Positions 1-11,467 of a stretch of 64,000 nt of DNA are shown one piece after another. Below the pieces are notes generated by a model. That model did no database searches, was not told where the DNA came from, and saw nothing but the letters and a program-made list of their open reading frames with translations. The position numbers were made by a program, and so were the translations under genes. This DNA comes from Guillardia theta CCMP2712 (lineage: Eukaryota > Cryptophyceae > Pyrenomonadales > Geminigeraceae), in NCBI RefSeq assembly GCF_000315625.1, contig NW_005434641.1, positions 250,465 through 314,464 of the forward strand, read 5' to 3'. How positions within the stretch are numbered: position 1 is the stretch's first letter; each line of letters opens with the position of its first letter.

Positions 1-144
1 CGGGAGACAATCTTGAGAAGGGCAGTGGATGAAATACCAGCTGAATTCCAAAGAAAACGTCGCATTGATGATGATCTTGAATTTGATGAAACCCTGAGCC
101 AACAACTTCCACAGTTATGGCCCAGAAAACTTGCCCGGCGGTGA
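1..144 (+). CDS. 3' end of an unidentified protein (partial)
   Basis: Frame 1 is open from the first base of the window to a TGA at 142-144, giving 47 residues of a charged C-terminus that ends in KLARR. The composition (RKRR next to DDDLEFDE) looks like protein rather than noise, but the stretch is too short to place in a family. The tail could instead be the last exon of a spliced gene, because a plausible acceptor (ccacag) lies at about 103-108. The 5' part is outside the window. Confidence 0.35.
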   Translation, partial: RETILRRAVDEIPAEFQRKRRIDDDLEFDETLSQQLPQLWPRKLARR

Positions 145-1535
145 TGGATTGGATGATATTTCGAAGCATTACAAAGGCTTGTATGATTTGCAAGGTATTT
201 ATTTTAGATTAGCATCACGACAAATACAAAAAAAATTTACTTGGATTGGTCTGAATTTCTTTCTTTGGCTGTGATTGCACCACAACTCTGACCTGCGACT
301 GCGTCTGTTACTACGCACTTGAACATTTCCGCCATTGCAAAACTCAACTGCTACTCCAGGGGGTAAATTGCAGTAAAAGTAGGGGGTGGGTAGCAACCTC
401 TATTTTGGGGGGATGGCGCACCGGTGCGATGAGCGGTTGAGACGGAGTGAGAAAGAAGTTACAGGTGAAGCAGAAGAGGTTGAAGGCAGGAACTAGATGG
501 GATGAGAAGATTCTGCTTCTACAGTTAGCACTTGAGTAGCAGAGATGGTGTTGTGGAGAAGAAAGCGAAGGTTGGACACTACCCCTAACACAACACCAGA
601 GGTCAAGGGAAGTCGAGATGAGCTAAAGACGCAGCAGATACGATCATCTCATAACTAGTTGACAGCAGCATGATAGTGAGAGAACACACGGGTGCTCCGT
701 GAGTCTGCGGTCCAAACTCACAACTTCGATCTACAGGAAGACTGTTGAGCTGCCTAAAACATTACATTTGATGTAGGCTTAACGAAGGCATATTTTTGTT
801 TCACTTTTGAGAAGGGATGTGAGACCTTAGCAAAAAGATCATTCTGCTGCAGGACAGTTTGCTGGAAGTCAAGAAAGGAGTTTGCGTTGTGTTTGAATCT
901 GCCTAAGCTGCTTGTCTAATGTCATAACAAGGAGGAGACAACCTTCCGATTTAAATCATGATCACTTTTCTTGACTGCTCTGGGCCTGATGATTTCCTCT
1001 CAGGAAATGTTCCAGTTGATCCAATCCTTCCATCACCTGAGACAATCACTGGAGGCTACTTATGTGCATCCTGCTGATGAGGGTTACATCGGAGCAGAGG
1101 AGAATTGGGAGTATGTGAACAAGTACGTTCAACCTGTAAGTTTTTTTCGTCTCCACGTGTTGTCTCTGAATTGCAACAGTGCTATGCTCCCACCTGGTCG
1201 GAGGCTACCACTGAACCGTGCTCTTGGACGCCGGTCATCCCTACAAGTGCATCTGACTTCCACTGGGCTGGCTACAGGTCTTGTTCGTCTGCCTTCATCT
1301 CCTGCCTGACCCTGCAGCAGGTCCAGCACTCAGACTGGGCCGATGATGAACTGAAGAGGGAAAGACGTTGAGAAGCTTCAACGGGCCTCGGACCCGAATT
1401 TTTGTTTTATTAAAAGCCGATAGGGAGAGTGCGTGTGAGAGACAGCGAAGAAGAGAAGGGGAGGGGAGGAGAGAGAAAAAAGGAGGGCAGAGAAGAGAGA
1501 CGGAGACAGAGAAGAGAGACAGAGACAGAGACAGA
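145..1535. other. No confident gene; one possible short exon
   Basis: I see no recognisable gene. An open stretch on the + strand from about 960 to 1135 ends at a good donor (cct|gtaag, GT at 1136-1137) and encodes EGYIGAEENWEYVNKYVQP, so it may be an exon of an unknown gene. About 1425-1540 is purine-rich (gagaca/gagaga repeats). The open frames across it on both strands are low-complexity artefacts. Confidence 0.3.
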
Positions 1536-1759
1536 GACAGGAATGCGAGGACAGTGAGACACAAGCAGGTTCAAGGTTTAACTTCCTTGCTTGTCGTTTG
1601 TTCGGAAAGTGAAGCTTGACTGTCTGAGGCTGTACAGTCTCAGTGAAGACAGGAATGCGAGGACAGTGAGACACAAGCAGGTTCAAGGTTTAACTTCCTT
1701 GCTTGTCGTTTGTTCGGAAAGTGAAGCTTGACTGTCTGAGGCTGCGCAGTCTCAGTGAA
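1536..1759. repeat. Tandem duplication of a 112-bp unit
   Basis: Bases 1536-1647 and 1648-1759 are almost identical. The only difference I see is gctgtacag versus gctgcgcag near the right end. The duplication lies about 20 bp beyond the stop codon of the minus-strand LRR gene, so it probably falls in its 3' flank or 3' UTR. It looks recent. Confidence 0.9.
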
Positions 1760-1780
1760 GAGTGGATGTCACTCTGCTTC

Positions 1781-4700
1781 TCAGGAGCTAGCCAGTGTTT
1801 CCCTTGACCAACCTCCCTGCTGAATTCTCTTGAGATATGTCAGGATCGTATCGACTGCTCCGTCATTCGCGACGTACCGAAACTCCACCTGCACTCTGCC
1901 CTGCGCTTGCATCCCGTTGTCGTCAGTGCCTTGTAGGGCATGCCACGAAGAGGCTTCTGCTGACGGATCCGTAACACTCCACTGATCGAGTTGCTGCGGG
2001 GAGAGTTGGATGCGGAAAGATCCCATGAAATCATCCGTGCCGTCAAGGTCCCAGTCATACACGGAGAAACGCATATCTTGATGAGCTAGGCGATGGTCAA
2101 CCTCGATGAGGTAGGTTTGCTTCCATACTGGATTCAACGTGCCTCGGGCCACATGCGTGCGGAAAGTTTTGTCGGAGATCTCAATGGTCACGAAAGGGTC
2201 GCTCAGCCCTCGGAGGCCATCCATGCGCGCTAGGTCTTCACCCCTGATGAGCTTTACGAAGAGGGTTCCTGAAATCTCGCCAGGCTCCGGGTCGACGACA
2301 TTCTTCATGGCGCGATGGAGGTCCCAAGGGTTCGACTGCAACTTGATCGACTGCAGGTTGGAGCATCTCGACAGGTCCAACGGCAGCGCTGACAGCTGGT
2401 TGCGTCCAAGGTCAAGCTCTCGCAGATTCTCCATGAGTCCAAGAACAGGTGAAAAACAGGGGGGAAACGGCGGGAAAAACTTCAGCGAATTGTCTGCAAG
2501 CAGTAGATGTCGAAGCCTTGTTAAGAATCTGATTTCAGGCGCGATTGCAGAGAGATGGTTCTGAGATATGTCAAGCATGGTCAAGTTGGTCAAACTTTGA
2601 ACTTCTGAGGGGATGCAACGTATAAAGTTTCTAGACAGATTTACACTTTCAAGCATGTTCAGAAAGCAGATCTTCTCATCGAAGACCTTGAGGTTGTTGC
2701 TCTCCAAATTCAAGACTCTCAAGGAAACCATGGCTTGAATAGAAGGAGGCACCGTTTCTAATAAGTTCTGGCTCAAGTTGATTTCCTTCATGGCAGGAAA
2801 TTTCAACAAGTTTGAGGGGATGATCTTCAGTTGGTTTGAAGTTGCAGTCAGAGTTTCAAGTTCGAGGCACAGTGACAATGTCTTAGGAATGGTTAGTAAG
2901 CGATTCGAGTTCAAATTAATTCTCTTGAGCCTCGCCATGGATCGAAATGAATCTGAGACGTCTCTGAGATTGTTATACGAGAGTTCAAGCTCCCAAAGCG
3001 ACGAGACTTTTGAAAATGATTGAGGAAGCTGAGATATCTGATTGTACGTCAGGACTAAAATTCGCAAGTTCATCAGGTCCGAGAAAGTGTCAGGGAGGCT
3101 TTGGATGTTGTTCTGTCTGAGGTTCAAACTTGATAGATCGATAAGCCTACCCATCGTTGCTGGCACAAACTCAAGATTGTTCACTGAGAGGTCGAGCCTG
3201 CGGAGGGATGACAACTTGGCAATGTCTTCTGGGATCGACCTGATCATGTTGTTCGAAAGTGAAAGCGACGTCAATCGCATCGACAGTATGCATTCGGGTA
3301 CATCCCTCAACAAGTTGTCGTCAAGAATCAACTCGAGCAGTTTTCCGAACCCCTTGGCGCGCGGCAGACTCTTCAACCCCAGGGATCGAAGGTGCAACAC
3401 TCGAGATCTCTTCCAAACAGCATTCACCGTCAGCAAGTAAGACTTGATCACTTCGAAGCTCTGCTTCAAGATCTCTGGTGGAGGATTCTTGATGTGGTTA
3501 CCGGTGAGCCTCAACTCCTGGAGTGAAGACAAAGCACATAAGACTTGGATGGGAAGACCGTCGTCTGTAATCTTGTTCTCTGTGAAAGACACTTGTTTCA
3601 GCCACCTCGCATTCTTGATGGACTTTGGGATTCTGCTCAACAAATTTCGATCGAGTACAAGAGCGTCCAGACCAATCAAGTCAAAGATGGAGTCCGGTAT
3701 CTCTTCTACCTTATTGTCTGACAAATCTATTGACTTGATGAATTTTTTCTGCAGAACTGAATGTGGGAACTCGCGTACATTGAAGCCGCACAATCGGAGT
3801 TGATTAGAATGAATGCTATGCAAACTTGCAAGAAATGACAACAAATATGCTAGTCCATCAGAACCCCTCTTGTAACATTCGCTCATAATTTCACTGGGAG
3901 GGGATAGATAAGGATTATTCTGCAGTCGGATTTCTTTCAAAGAAGTCAAGAAAATGAAGTGGGTTGGCAGTGCCTCCAACATATTATCTTCTAGAGTCAT
4001 TTGTCGAACACGATCAAGCTGACCGATAGTTGAAGGGAGAGAGCGCAACTTGTTCTGATGAAGCCAAAGAATCTCCAACTGCCTGAGCTTGTATATTTCA
4101 GGCAAGAGATTTTTGAGTTGGTTTTGATGAGACTTGAGCACTGTAAGATTGGTCAGGTTGAAGAATTGTAACGGAAGACCAGAAATCTGATTGCACGAAA
4201 TGTTAAGGCTTGTGACAGAAGTGAATTCATCAATTTTTGTCTGGAGACCATGAGGGAGCTTTGAGAGTTTCACTTTCAAATCTAAGTGCAACGTCAATGT
4301 GCAACACAAGAATCAAAGGTTAGACCTGAGAAATCAAGAGTCTGGTGCTTTCGCAGCACAAACTCTTGCAGTTTAAGATCCACCTCATTGGAATCTTGTT
4401 TTTCCGCATGCATGTTGAGGACTTCAGATTCAGTAAATGTGAGATCACTTTTGCCTCGTTGTCGTGTCAACCTCTCGTTTTCGAGTATCCTTTTTCGCCC
4501 CATGACTGTCGTTGACTCATGAAACTCCTCCAGTAGACTACTTCTTATCTCTGCAACGAGCTTGCGCTTTGAGAAATTCGTTACAAGATCTTTCATATAT
4601 CGCCTCTTAAAAAGAAGGGCTTGCTTGACCACATTCTCTTCCTCTTCTTGCATCAGTTCGATCCACAGTCTATATTCTCTCCATGTTCGTTGAATCTTGA

Positions 4701-5332
4701 TGCATGCTTCACTTTTCTTCTTAGTCTGGAAAAGATGTGCAAGTTTTCTTATTCTATTTGATCTGAAGATTGTTTGCACGCGTATGGCAGCTTGCTCTCG
4801 CGCAAGGAAGTCTTTCAAAAAGGCTCTTCTCAAGCTGAACCTCTTCAAGAATTCTCCAACTAAGCTCATCGCATTCAGTCGTTTTATGGAATCTGTTTCG
4901 ACAAGCATCCTAGCAGAAATCTTCTTCCTCCACCAGGTTTGTACGCTTCTAGCAGCCTGAGACCTGACAACATGTTGATTTCGCTGCAAATGCAAGTAAG
5001 GGAGTTATATCACTGAGAGATCAAGTCACCAGCTTGTCGTTCCTGAGGCTTCTTCTCTCTCTCATCCCACGGAAAGCTGCTTCGATCACGCTCGCTGCCT
5101 GGTCGAGGGTTGACCTACTCCTAACCCAACCAACTGTAACTTTCCTTTCGCCAACCTCCCTCATCGACCGCTGCTGCTCATGTACATGTTTCTTGTCCCA
5201 GAAATTCGTCGCAATGTCTGGTTGAAATTTGATCACAGCATGTGACGATCTGCCGACAACGTCGTTGTCGACTCTTGTCAAGGTGCCAGCAAGCTCTTGC
5301 AGCCTAGTTCGGATTCTCTGCTGCTGCTCCAT
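1781..5332 (-). CDS. IQ-motif, leucine-rich repeat and C2 domain protein
   Basis: Three exons read as one protein of 1,153 residues: 5332-5030, 4983-4326 and 4281-1781. Introns 4984-5029 (46 bp) and 4282-4325 (44 bp) are GT-AG and phase-consistent, and removing them joins the frames exactly. The N-terminal 330 residues carry several IQ-type calmodulin-binding helices (VIEAAFRGMRERR, AIRVQTIFRSNR, ACIKIQRTWREYR) with basic coiled coil. Some 20 leucine-rich repeats follow (LxxLxLxxNxL pattern). Residues about 992-1125 form a C2 domain (GTLFVKLIRGEDLA, DPFVTIEI, LNPVWKQTY, VYDWDLDGTDDFMG), which in other proteins binds Ca2+ and phospholipid. Families with IQ plus LRR are often flagellar or centriolar, while C2 suggests a membrane or Ca2+ link; the function here is inferred. 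The ATG at 5332 is the first in frame. A short upstream exon cannot be excluded. Confidence 0.88.
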
Positions 5333-6436
5333 CGGTCTACAAACTCACCATCAACATCATCCTGGAGGGCGTTGGATAGTTCTGACGGTAGTAACCTCAA
5401 TCAGAGCGGAGAGGGGAGGGAGCATGGAGCAGAAGCAGATGTATGCATCAAGTCTTCTGGACTCTCCTGCCTTGCTTCGGACTCCTCACTTGGAGGGAAA
5501 GGAGGAGGAGAGGGGAGGGCAAGGGAATGAGGGTAGGGCAGCAATATGGCAGGTTGAAGGCCCTGCCCCCTAGTGCAATTTACTCAACTTTAAAACTCAG
5601 AGGAAGACAAGACATAGTCTCTCAGCTCAGGAGAGTAGAGGAGGCTAGAGGAGTCTCTCACCTACTCGCGGTCAAGGTTTCCTCGCATACCGCAATCTGG
5701 TCTGATACTATGTATCAGTCTCTCCTGTCACTATCAGTCTCTCCTGTCACTATCCGTCTCTGCCTAGCAGTCTCTGTCTATCAGTCTGGGTCAGCTATCT
5801 ATGTTCTCTGTCTATCAGTCTGGGTCAGCTATCTATGTTCTCTTCCCCCTCGTCCCTTGCGCGCATCAGAGGAAACTCTGACATGGCGCTTTGCAATTCA
5901 TGCACCGAGAGTGTAGAACCTTTCAGTTCAGAGGCAGAAATGCTTTTGCAAGCTTGTCAGAGTCTGATCAAACAAGCGAGGCTGTCAGATGTCAGACTAG
6001 AACAGAAAGTAAGCCCCCACAATCGCAAAAAAGGGGCAAGGGGAACACACACATGATGGCATATGTACGTACGTGCATCTCAATTTGTGTCGACCAGCCA
6101 TCAAAAAGTTGCATTGCAATGTAACAACAAAAAACAAAACCTTGAAGTAACTGTATTGGACGGGGGAAATCAAACAATCCAGAAAGTTCGTTGTCGTCAC
6201 AACGTGTTTTTTCGACAATTGTTCCATGAAACGTTTCTGTTGGGATTTTGTCAGCACGGCGCTTCACAATCGTAAAGTCAGTTTTGCCTTCGGAAAGTGA
6301 GAATGACAGACAAGGTTGTCCATCGTGTCGATAAACAGCAATACAAAGCCTCGAGATCTTGATAGACTCACAGTCCGATCACCGCAAGTCTCTCAAGTCT
6401 TTCGGGATCTAGCATACACTGAATTCACCCTCTCTG
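5333..6436. other. Intergenic with short tandem repeats
   Basis: There is no convincing gene. Within 5708-5850 two short tandem repeats occur: a 19-bp unit (tatcagtctctcctgtcac) twice, then a 34-bp unit beginning tatcagtctgggtcagctat twice. A 73-codon open frame (5835-6056, +) containing ALCNSCTESVEPFSSEAEM has some protein-like character but no recognisable domain or splice context, so I do not call it. Confidence 0.5.
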
Positions 6437-6532
6437 CCTGACTGACTGACTGACTGACTGCCTGACTGACTGACTGACTGACTGACTGCCTGACTGACTG
6501 ACTGACTGACTGACTGACTGACTGACTGCCAA
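6437..6532. repeat. (TGAC)n tetranucleotide microsatellite
   Basis: About 96 bp of tgac units, interrupted at intervals by a tgcc variant. It lies in intergenic sequence. Confidence 0.95.
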
Positions 6533-6539
6533 TGTTTTC

Positions 6540-6840
6540 TTTCTATCTCTCCCTAACACCCTTGCTCCCTCTCACCCTCTCTTTCTCTCCCTCACTCCCT
6601 CGCTCCCTCCCTCTCTCACCCTCGCTCGCATGCTCGTCTCCCTCTCTCTTTCTGACTCCCTCGCTCCCTCCTTCCCTCCCTCCTTCCCTCCCTCTCTCCC
6701 TCCTTCCTTCCCTCCCTCTCTCCCTCCCTTCCTCCCTCCCTCTCTCCCTCCCTTCCTCCCTCCCTCTCTCCCTCCCTTCCTCCCTCCCTCTCTCCCTCCC
6801 TTCCTCCCTCCCTCCCTCTCTTCGTCTCTAACTCTCTTTC
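6540..6840. repeat. Pyrimidine-only minisatellite (CCCT/CCTT-rich)
   Basis: Nearly pure C/T on the + strand, built from variants of ctccctccctctctccctcc. The long Ser/Leu/Pro and Pro/Ser reading frames here are artefacts of the repeat. The pyrimidine bias continues in weaker form to about 7375. Confidence 0.9.
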
Positions 6841-7678
6841 TCTCTTGACTCTTTTGTTTGCCTCCTCCCTCTGCTCACAAAGTCCCGAATCCCTTGCTGC
6901 TTCATGCTTCGAGAAACTTTTTCTCCCCTGCTGCCTCCTGTCAGCACCTCGGTCACCTGTCCTTCTCTTCTACTCTCCTCACTCTCCCCTTTCCCTGTTC
7001 TCTCATTCTCTCTGTCCTTTCTCTTGCTCTAGATTTCCCTTTCTATCTCTGTGTTTCTCCACCCTGTTGTTGCTCTGTTTGATATTTCTTCTCCATTTTC
7101 CTAGTCTCCAACCTCGTTCCCTCCTTCCTGGATTACCTCCATCACCTCCAAATCCTCCAACCACCAATTACTCTTATCTTTTCGCATCATCTACTCTCAA
7201 TCCATTGTTCAACCCCTTCCTGTTCTTTGCCTTCCGTGACTTCTCTTTCACTCCGCAACTCTATCGCTTTACAATCTTTCTCTTCCCCTGACTTTCTCAT
7301 TATCTTCCATCCCAGTCATTTTCCCTACACGAATCTCGCTCAGTTCTCCACTTTTTTCTCTACTTTTTCCTTCTGTTGGTTCAAATTAATTGCACAGACG
7401 CATCAGAGTCAATTATGTTTTCAACCGATCCTTCCATCTTGAAGTTGCAGCATTACAATGATTCTGATCGTAGAAGTACAAATCGATGCATGCGGACTGA
7501 TTATTTGGATTACCGTCCTGTAGAAGGCAAGACTCCTAGAAGGGTCTCTATTCAGTTCGTTTGAGGATATACAGCATGCTGTTGGCTCCATTAAGCCTCC
7601 GTGACCGGCCAGTGAGCTACTTGTCAGGGCGAGCAGAAAGCTGGTCCCGATGATCCCAAGAAGGGATCTCGGAGCTTC
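6841..7678. other. Pyrimidine-rich spacer, no confident gene
   Basis: C/T-rich sequence continues to about 7375. From 7415 to 7564 (+) an open stretch contains NDSDRRSTNRCMRTDYLDYR, which is less biased than its surroundings and could be a coding relic. Nothing supports a complete gene. Confidence 0.4.
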
Positions 7679-7985
7679 AAAGCTGATGCCACATGTTGAA
7701 GCTGATGTCACATGTTGAAGCTGATGTCACATGTTGAAGCTGATGTCACATGTTGAAGCTGATGTCACATGTTGAAGCTGATGTCACATGTTGAAGCTGA
7801 TGTCACATGTTGAAGCTGATGTCACATGTTGAAGCTGATGTCACATGTTGAAGCTGATGTCACATGTTGAAGCTGATGTCACATGTTGAAGCTGATGTCA
7901 CATGTTGAAGCTGATGTCACATGTTGAAGCTGATGTCACATGTTGAAGCTGATGTCACATGTTGAAGCTGATGTCACATGTTGAA
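7679..7985. repeat. 19-bp tandem satellite, about 16 copies
   Basis: The unit gaagctgatgtcacatgtt is repeated head-to-tail about 16 times with very little variation; the first unit has gatgcc. The homogeneity implies recent expansion. No spacers are present, so this is not a CRISPR array. It sits just left of the duplicated RWP-RK region. Confidence 0.95.
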
Positions 7986-8198
7986 GGCCTCACACGATGA
8001 CCAGCAGCAGCGTGAGAGGCATGAGGCCGACTTTCTCCGGCATAAGCCAGGCCTTGTTGGCCCTTTTTTCTTTCTTTCTTTTACACATCGAGATGCGCCT
8101 GATTAATTGGGTCGGGTGGGGGAAGTAGGGGTACTAGAGGTTGGCGCTGACAGGGGTGGTGGGGGCTTTCCATCTTTTTAACTGAACAGCAAGCAATA

Positions 8199-9239
8199 AT
8201 GGCATGGAGGAAGACCAAGGAGGGAAAAAGCCAAAGAGCGAAGACAAGGAGACCTGATATCAGGCGAGCGACGCGAGTAGTTGCCCAAGGCGAGCACCAA
8301 CAGCTCCCCAACACCGGCACTACCGGCCCTGAGCTGTGCCCACACGCTCTCAACATCCTTCCAGCGGTTTGGTTTGTCCCCGGCGTGGCTTCATACGCAC
8401 CCAGCAAGCCTGGAGATGAAGTGATGTTGGACTGGGACTATCAGACCGACGAGACAAGTCAGAGAGATGCACGCTCTTGCCATCCCGCATCGATAGCCCT
8501 TCCGTTGAACCCGTTTCAAGCTCACTCGAGCCAAGTGGTACAGCGTCTCCTTGAGATGCAAGAGACAGCCACATCCCCGCACAAGGAAAGCATCGCAAGA
8601 CATCCAGAACCCTTGCGCAAGCTGCTATCCTCCAGCAGCCCCTCCCCATCTGATCGATCTCAAGATGTCGTAAACAAGTTATCGAGCTCGGGCTCAGAAG
8701 ACTCGGCGTACGGAAGCGCTCTGTCGTCGGACGAGGGGGTGGGCGTGGGGACGGAGAGCCAGAGCGATGCTGAGCCCCAGCCATACGAGTACGACGACGG
8801 CAACAGCGAGCTCTTCGCCCATGTCACCCTCAGACGAAAGCATCATGAGGACCTCCGCACCAGAGACAGCGTCATGCTCGACAGCACGACCGTCACCAGC
8901 TACTTCCACATGCGCCAGAGCGAGGCGGCGGCGGCGTTCGGGATCTCGCTGACGGCCTTCAAGGCCGCATGCAGGAAGCTCGGCATCCAGAGGTGGCCGT
9001 ACATGCGACAGAAGGCGGCTGCTTCCGCCCAGACCGCCATGACAGACCCAGACCAGGAGGCCGGCGGGGCGCGTGGGAGGAGGCGCGACCGGCGGGTCAC
9101 GACGGGCCCAGGCGCTGGGGCGGAGCAGGAGCAGGCAGGCAGGGCTCGATGGGACGGCAGCCTTGAGGACCTGATGGAGGAGGCGCTGGAGCATTGCACC
9201 CGGAAGGAAGAGGGGCAGTTTATAGCAGAGGGCAAGTGA
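8199..9239 (+). CDS. RWP-RK domain transcription factor, copy A
   Basis: A 346-residue open frame starting at ATG 8199. The RWP-RK DNA-binding domain covers about residues 225-275: SEAAAAFGISLTAFKAACR, then KLGIQRWPYMRQK with the RWP core at about residue 265. RWP-RK proteins regulate nitrogen responses and gamete programmes in plants and green algae; what it does here is unknown. A Ser/Asp-rich segment (SSSGSEDSAYGSALSSDEG) precedes the domain and a basic then acidic tail follows. From about 8252 onward it matches copy C; the first ~18 residues are unique. A convergent sulfotransferase-like remnant begins 386 bp downstream. The domain calls are solid; expression and the exact start are not proven. 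Confidence 0.8.
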   Translation: MAWRKTKEGKSQRAKTRRPDIRRATRVVAQGEHQQLPNTGTTGPELCPHALNILPAVWFVPGVASYAPSKPGDEVMLDWDYQTDETSQRDARSCHPASIALPLNPFQAHSSQVVQRLLEMQETATSPHKESIARHPEPLRKLLSSSSPSPSDRSQDVVNKLSSSGSEDSAYGSALSSDEGVGVGTESQSDAEPQPYEYDDGNSELFAHVTLRRKHHEDLRTRDSVMLDSTTVTSYFHMRQSEAAAAFGISLTAFKAACRKLGIQRWPYMRQKAAASAQTAMTDPDQEAGGARGRRRDRRVTTGPGAGAEQEQAGRARWDGSLEDLMEEALEHCTRKEEGQFIAEGK

Positions 9240-9624
9240 AGGCGTCCGTCAGCCTTTCACTCAGAGTCTACGTCTACGCCTGCCTGTCCCTGACGCCCGA
9301 CGCATGCCTCCCTCTCTATCTGGGCCCGCGCCCTCCTCGTCCGCCTACATCGAGAGCACTCCGGAGTCCACAGGGAGCCTCCCCGGCGGCCCGCGAGAGG
9401 TCCTCTCAGCGCGGCGATGGCATGCTGGGGCTCATCTCGACGTGGCCATCCTGCAGCCATGTCCTCCTGGGGCCTGAGGTACCTCCCCCTATACGACCGG
9501 GCTGCTTGTCCTGGCTCCTCCGCCTCCCCTTGTCCCTCCCTGCGGGGGCCTCCGCATACCCTTTTGCTTCCGATCCGTCGTCGTCCCGTACGACCTGCTC
9601 CGTTTCCTCCCTCCCCCCTCCCGT

Positions 9625-10255
9625 CTAGCCCTGCCCCTCCCCACCATACCTCGTCAGGTCTGCTTCGACCTTGTTCGGGCAAGCCCGTCTCAGCTCCTCT
9701 AGCGCGTCGTGTAGCTCCTTGGCGTCCGCGCAATGCCTCTCCGACATCCTGTACCTCCGTCCCTCTGACGGCGCCTCGCACACGAAGCTCGCGCACGTCC
9801 TGGGCGACGGCGCTTGTCTCGGCCGCCTCAGCGCTCCCTGTATAGACCGCCCGAGACTGCCCGACGCCGGCGCATGCCCGTCGTAAAGCAGCTCGTCCAG
9901 CGCCTCGACCCCCTTGCCGGTCGCGATCTCGTTGTAGTCGAGGCACACGTAGCTCCTCTTGTCTAGGCGTCGGAGCTGCGCTGCTAAGTCGAGCGCGCTC
10001 GTGCGGAGGGTCTTGGCCTGCACGTTCCAGGGGCGGAAGCGACGCTTGATGGTGCAAGAGCATAGGATGCTGAGAGCGTCTCGGAACAGCACGACCACCT
10101 CGAGAGTCTTTGCCAGCCAGGTAGAGGACGTGACCAAGCTTATCGAAGTCTCCGTCCATCTGAGCAGGAGCGTGTGTCCAGATGATCTGCCAGTCCTTGT
10201 CTTGGCATGGCAGTCGTTGTTGCTGCGTCGAAGATTTTTTGCTGCAGGATATCAA
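9625..10255 (-). pseudogene. Sulfotransferase-like gene remnant, copy A
   Basis: The minus-strand frame ending at 9625 matches the C-terminal ~160 residues of the intact copy at 22722-24107 (VVVLFRDALSILCSCTIKRR, KRSYVCLDYNEIATG). Compared with the copy at 20228, this one has an extra T near 10107 (gtctttgcc versus gtcttgcc). That shifts the frame and separates it from the upstream coding segment WQIIWTHAPAQMDGDFDKLG. The P-loop region is absent. It is probably a dead copy. Long open frames in the other two minus frames are by-products of high GC. Confidence 0.6.
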
Positions 10256-10584
10256 ACTGTTGTTCCTGTTTTTATCTTTGGTTTGGGGTTTGAGAAATCA
10301 TGACAACTGCCAGTATTTTCTTCGGAGAATCTTCTATCCTTGGTATATCCAATCGTTTTGTTTTTTTCGACATTCTATCCTTTCTCCCTAGGATAGTATT
10401 CTTTCTCTTTCTTGTTGTAATGTATGATATATATCATCCAAGAGGGAAATGGTACTTGGAAGGATTCGGTCCGTTGGTTACCCTAGAGCTGCGAAGGGGA
10501 AGTAGAAGGACAGAGGGTTGACATGGACTGCTTGCTGTGTAGAGGTGATGGTTCCACAGGGGAAGGAGGACAGCAAGTGGGCGT

Positions 10585-11467
10585 TCAGCCTGGCAGTGGG
10601 AATAAACACGAGGGGTGGTAATCCCCCGAAAGCAAGGGTAGTCGCTCCAAAGGGTGCAGGGGGCATTGCGCCGATGAGATACGGGAGTCGCCCGCAAGCA
10701 GGAGGAGGAAGGGATGCAAGAACACAGTGAGGGTGGTCATGACGAGAAGAAAGACATACAAGATGCCATTATTATTCGCTCGGTCTACTTGACTTTGCGT
10801 TCTACAGCTCTCAACTGGCAACAAGAAGAAAATCGTACTTGCCACCTGCCTCCCAAACCCACTTGCTACCTTTGCTCCTAGCAACATACAACTTTTTCTG
10901 AATTCCTGTGTACATGCTCTCCGTCCCATCTCGTCAAGCTCGCGTACCCTCGTAGACGTCTCGTACACTTCTTGTAGAAACCTATCACCATAGCGTACTC
11001 GTCGGCACTCTCTCCCTTCATCATTCATTGCGAGCATGACCTCGCATCTCGTCAGCACGCAGCTCTCTCGTCCTGTCTGCTCAGCCTCTTGCTTCTCCAT
11101 GTCTGCCTTTGATGTCTCCCTCTAGCCTTCCGCTTGAAGCGCATAGTTGCGTCCTTGATGCTTCTCCTCCACGCTCTCCATGCCGGCTGATGACTGCTTG
11201 CTGCCGTCGTCCCGAGAGGGCTATTTCAAAAGTTTGCATAAATCCTGCGAACCTGGGAGTAGGATATTTTTCAGGGTAAAAGCTACGGTCGTATGCAGAG
11301 AAGCGATTGAAGAAGATTTCCTCTTGTCCCTCTGACATACTATCCTCCTGTCCTGTTCCTCTCTCTCTCCTTCGGCCTTCTGATGACCCGTGTGACATGG
11401 ACTCGTTGATGACCCAAGACTCGCAGCCTCCCACATGTCCCCGCAGCTGCTTCATCCAGCGCTTCAT
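10585..11467 (-). CDS. Unidentified open frames, possible small gene
   Basis: Two overlapping minus-strand frames (11467-11081 and 11100-10585) have protein-like composition. The first contains FFNRFSAYDRSFYPEKYPTP; the second contains a hydrophobic stretch (LYVFLLVMTTLTVFLHPFLL) that could be a membrane segment. I could not find a phase-consistent intron to join them. Part of the second (about 10910-10975) recurs at 16246-16313. They may be remnants inside the duplicated region; no family is recognised. Confidence 0.25.

Noticed and set aside
1295-1686. Ser/Leu-rich and Arg/Glu-rich open frames near 1.3-1.7 kb
   Set aside because: They derive from purine-rich simple sequence and the 112-bp tandem duplication.
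7679-7985. CRISPR-like array
   Set aside because: Units are contiguous 19-mers with no spacers, in a eukaryotic genome; it is a simple satellite.
8694-9235. Long minus-strand open frames opposite each RWP-RK exon (166 and 111 residues, repeated in every copy)
   Set aside because: They are mirror frames of a GC-rich coding exon. The + strand carries the recognisable RWP-RK domain, and the antisense frames contain no domain.
9257-10255. A 332-residue minus frame and 142-144-residue plus frames across the sulfotransferase 3' region
   Set aside because: They lie out of frame with the intact 461-residue protein, are Arg/Gly/Pro-rich, and recur only because the DNA is duplicated.
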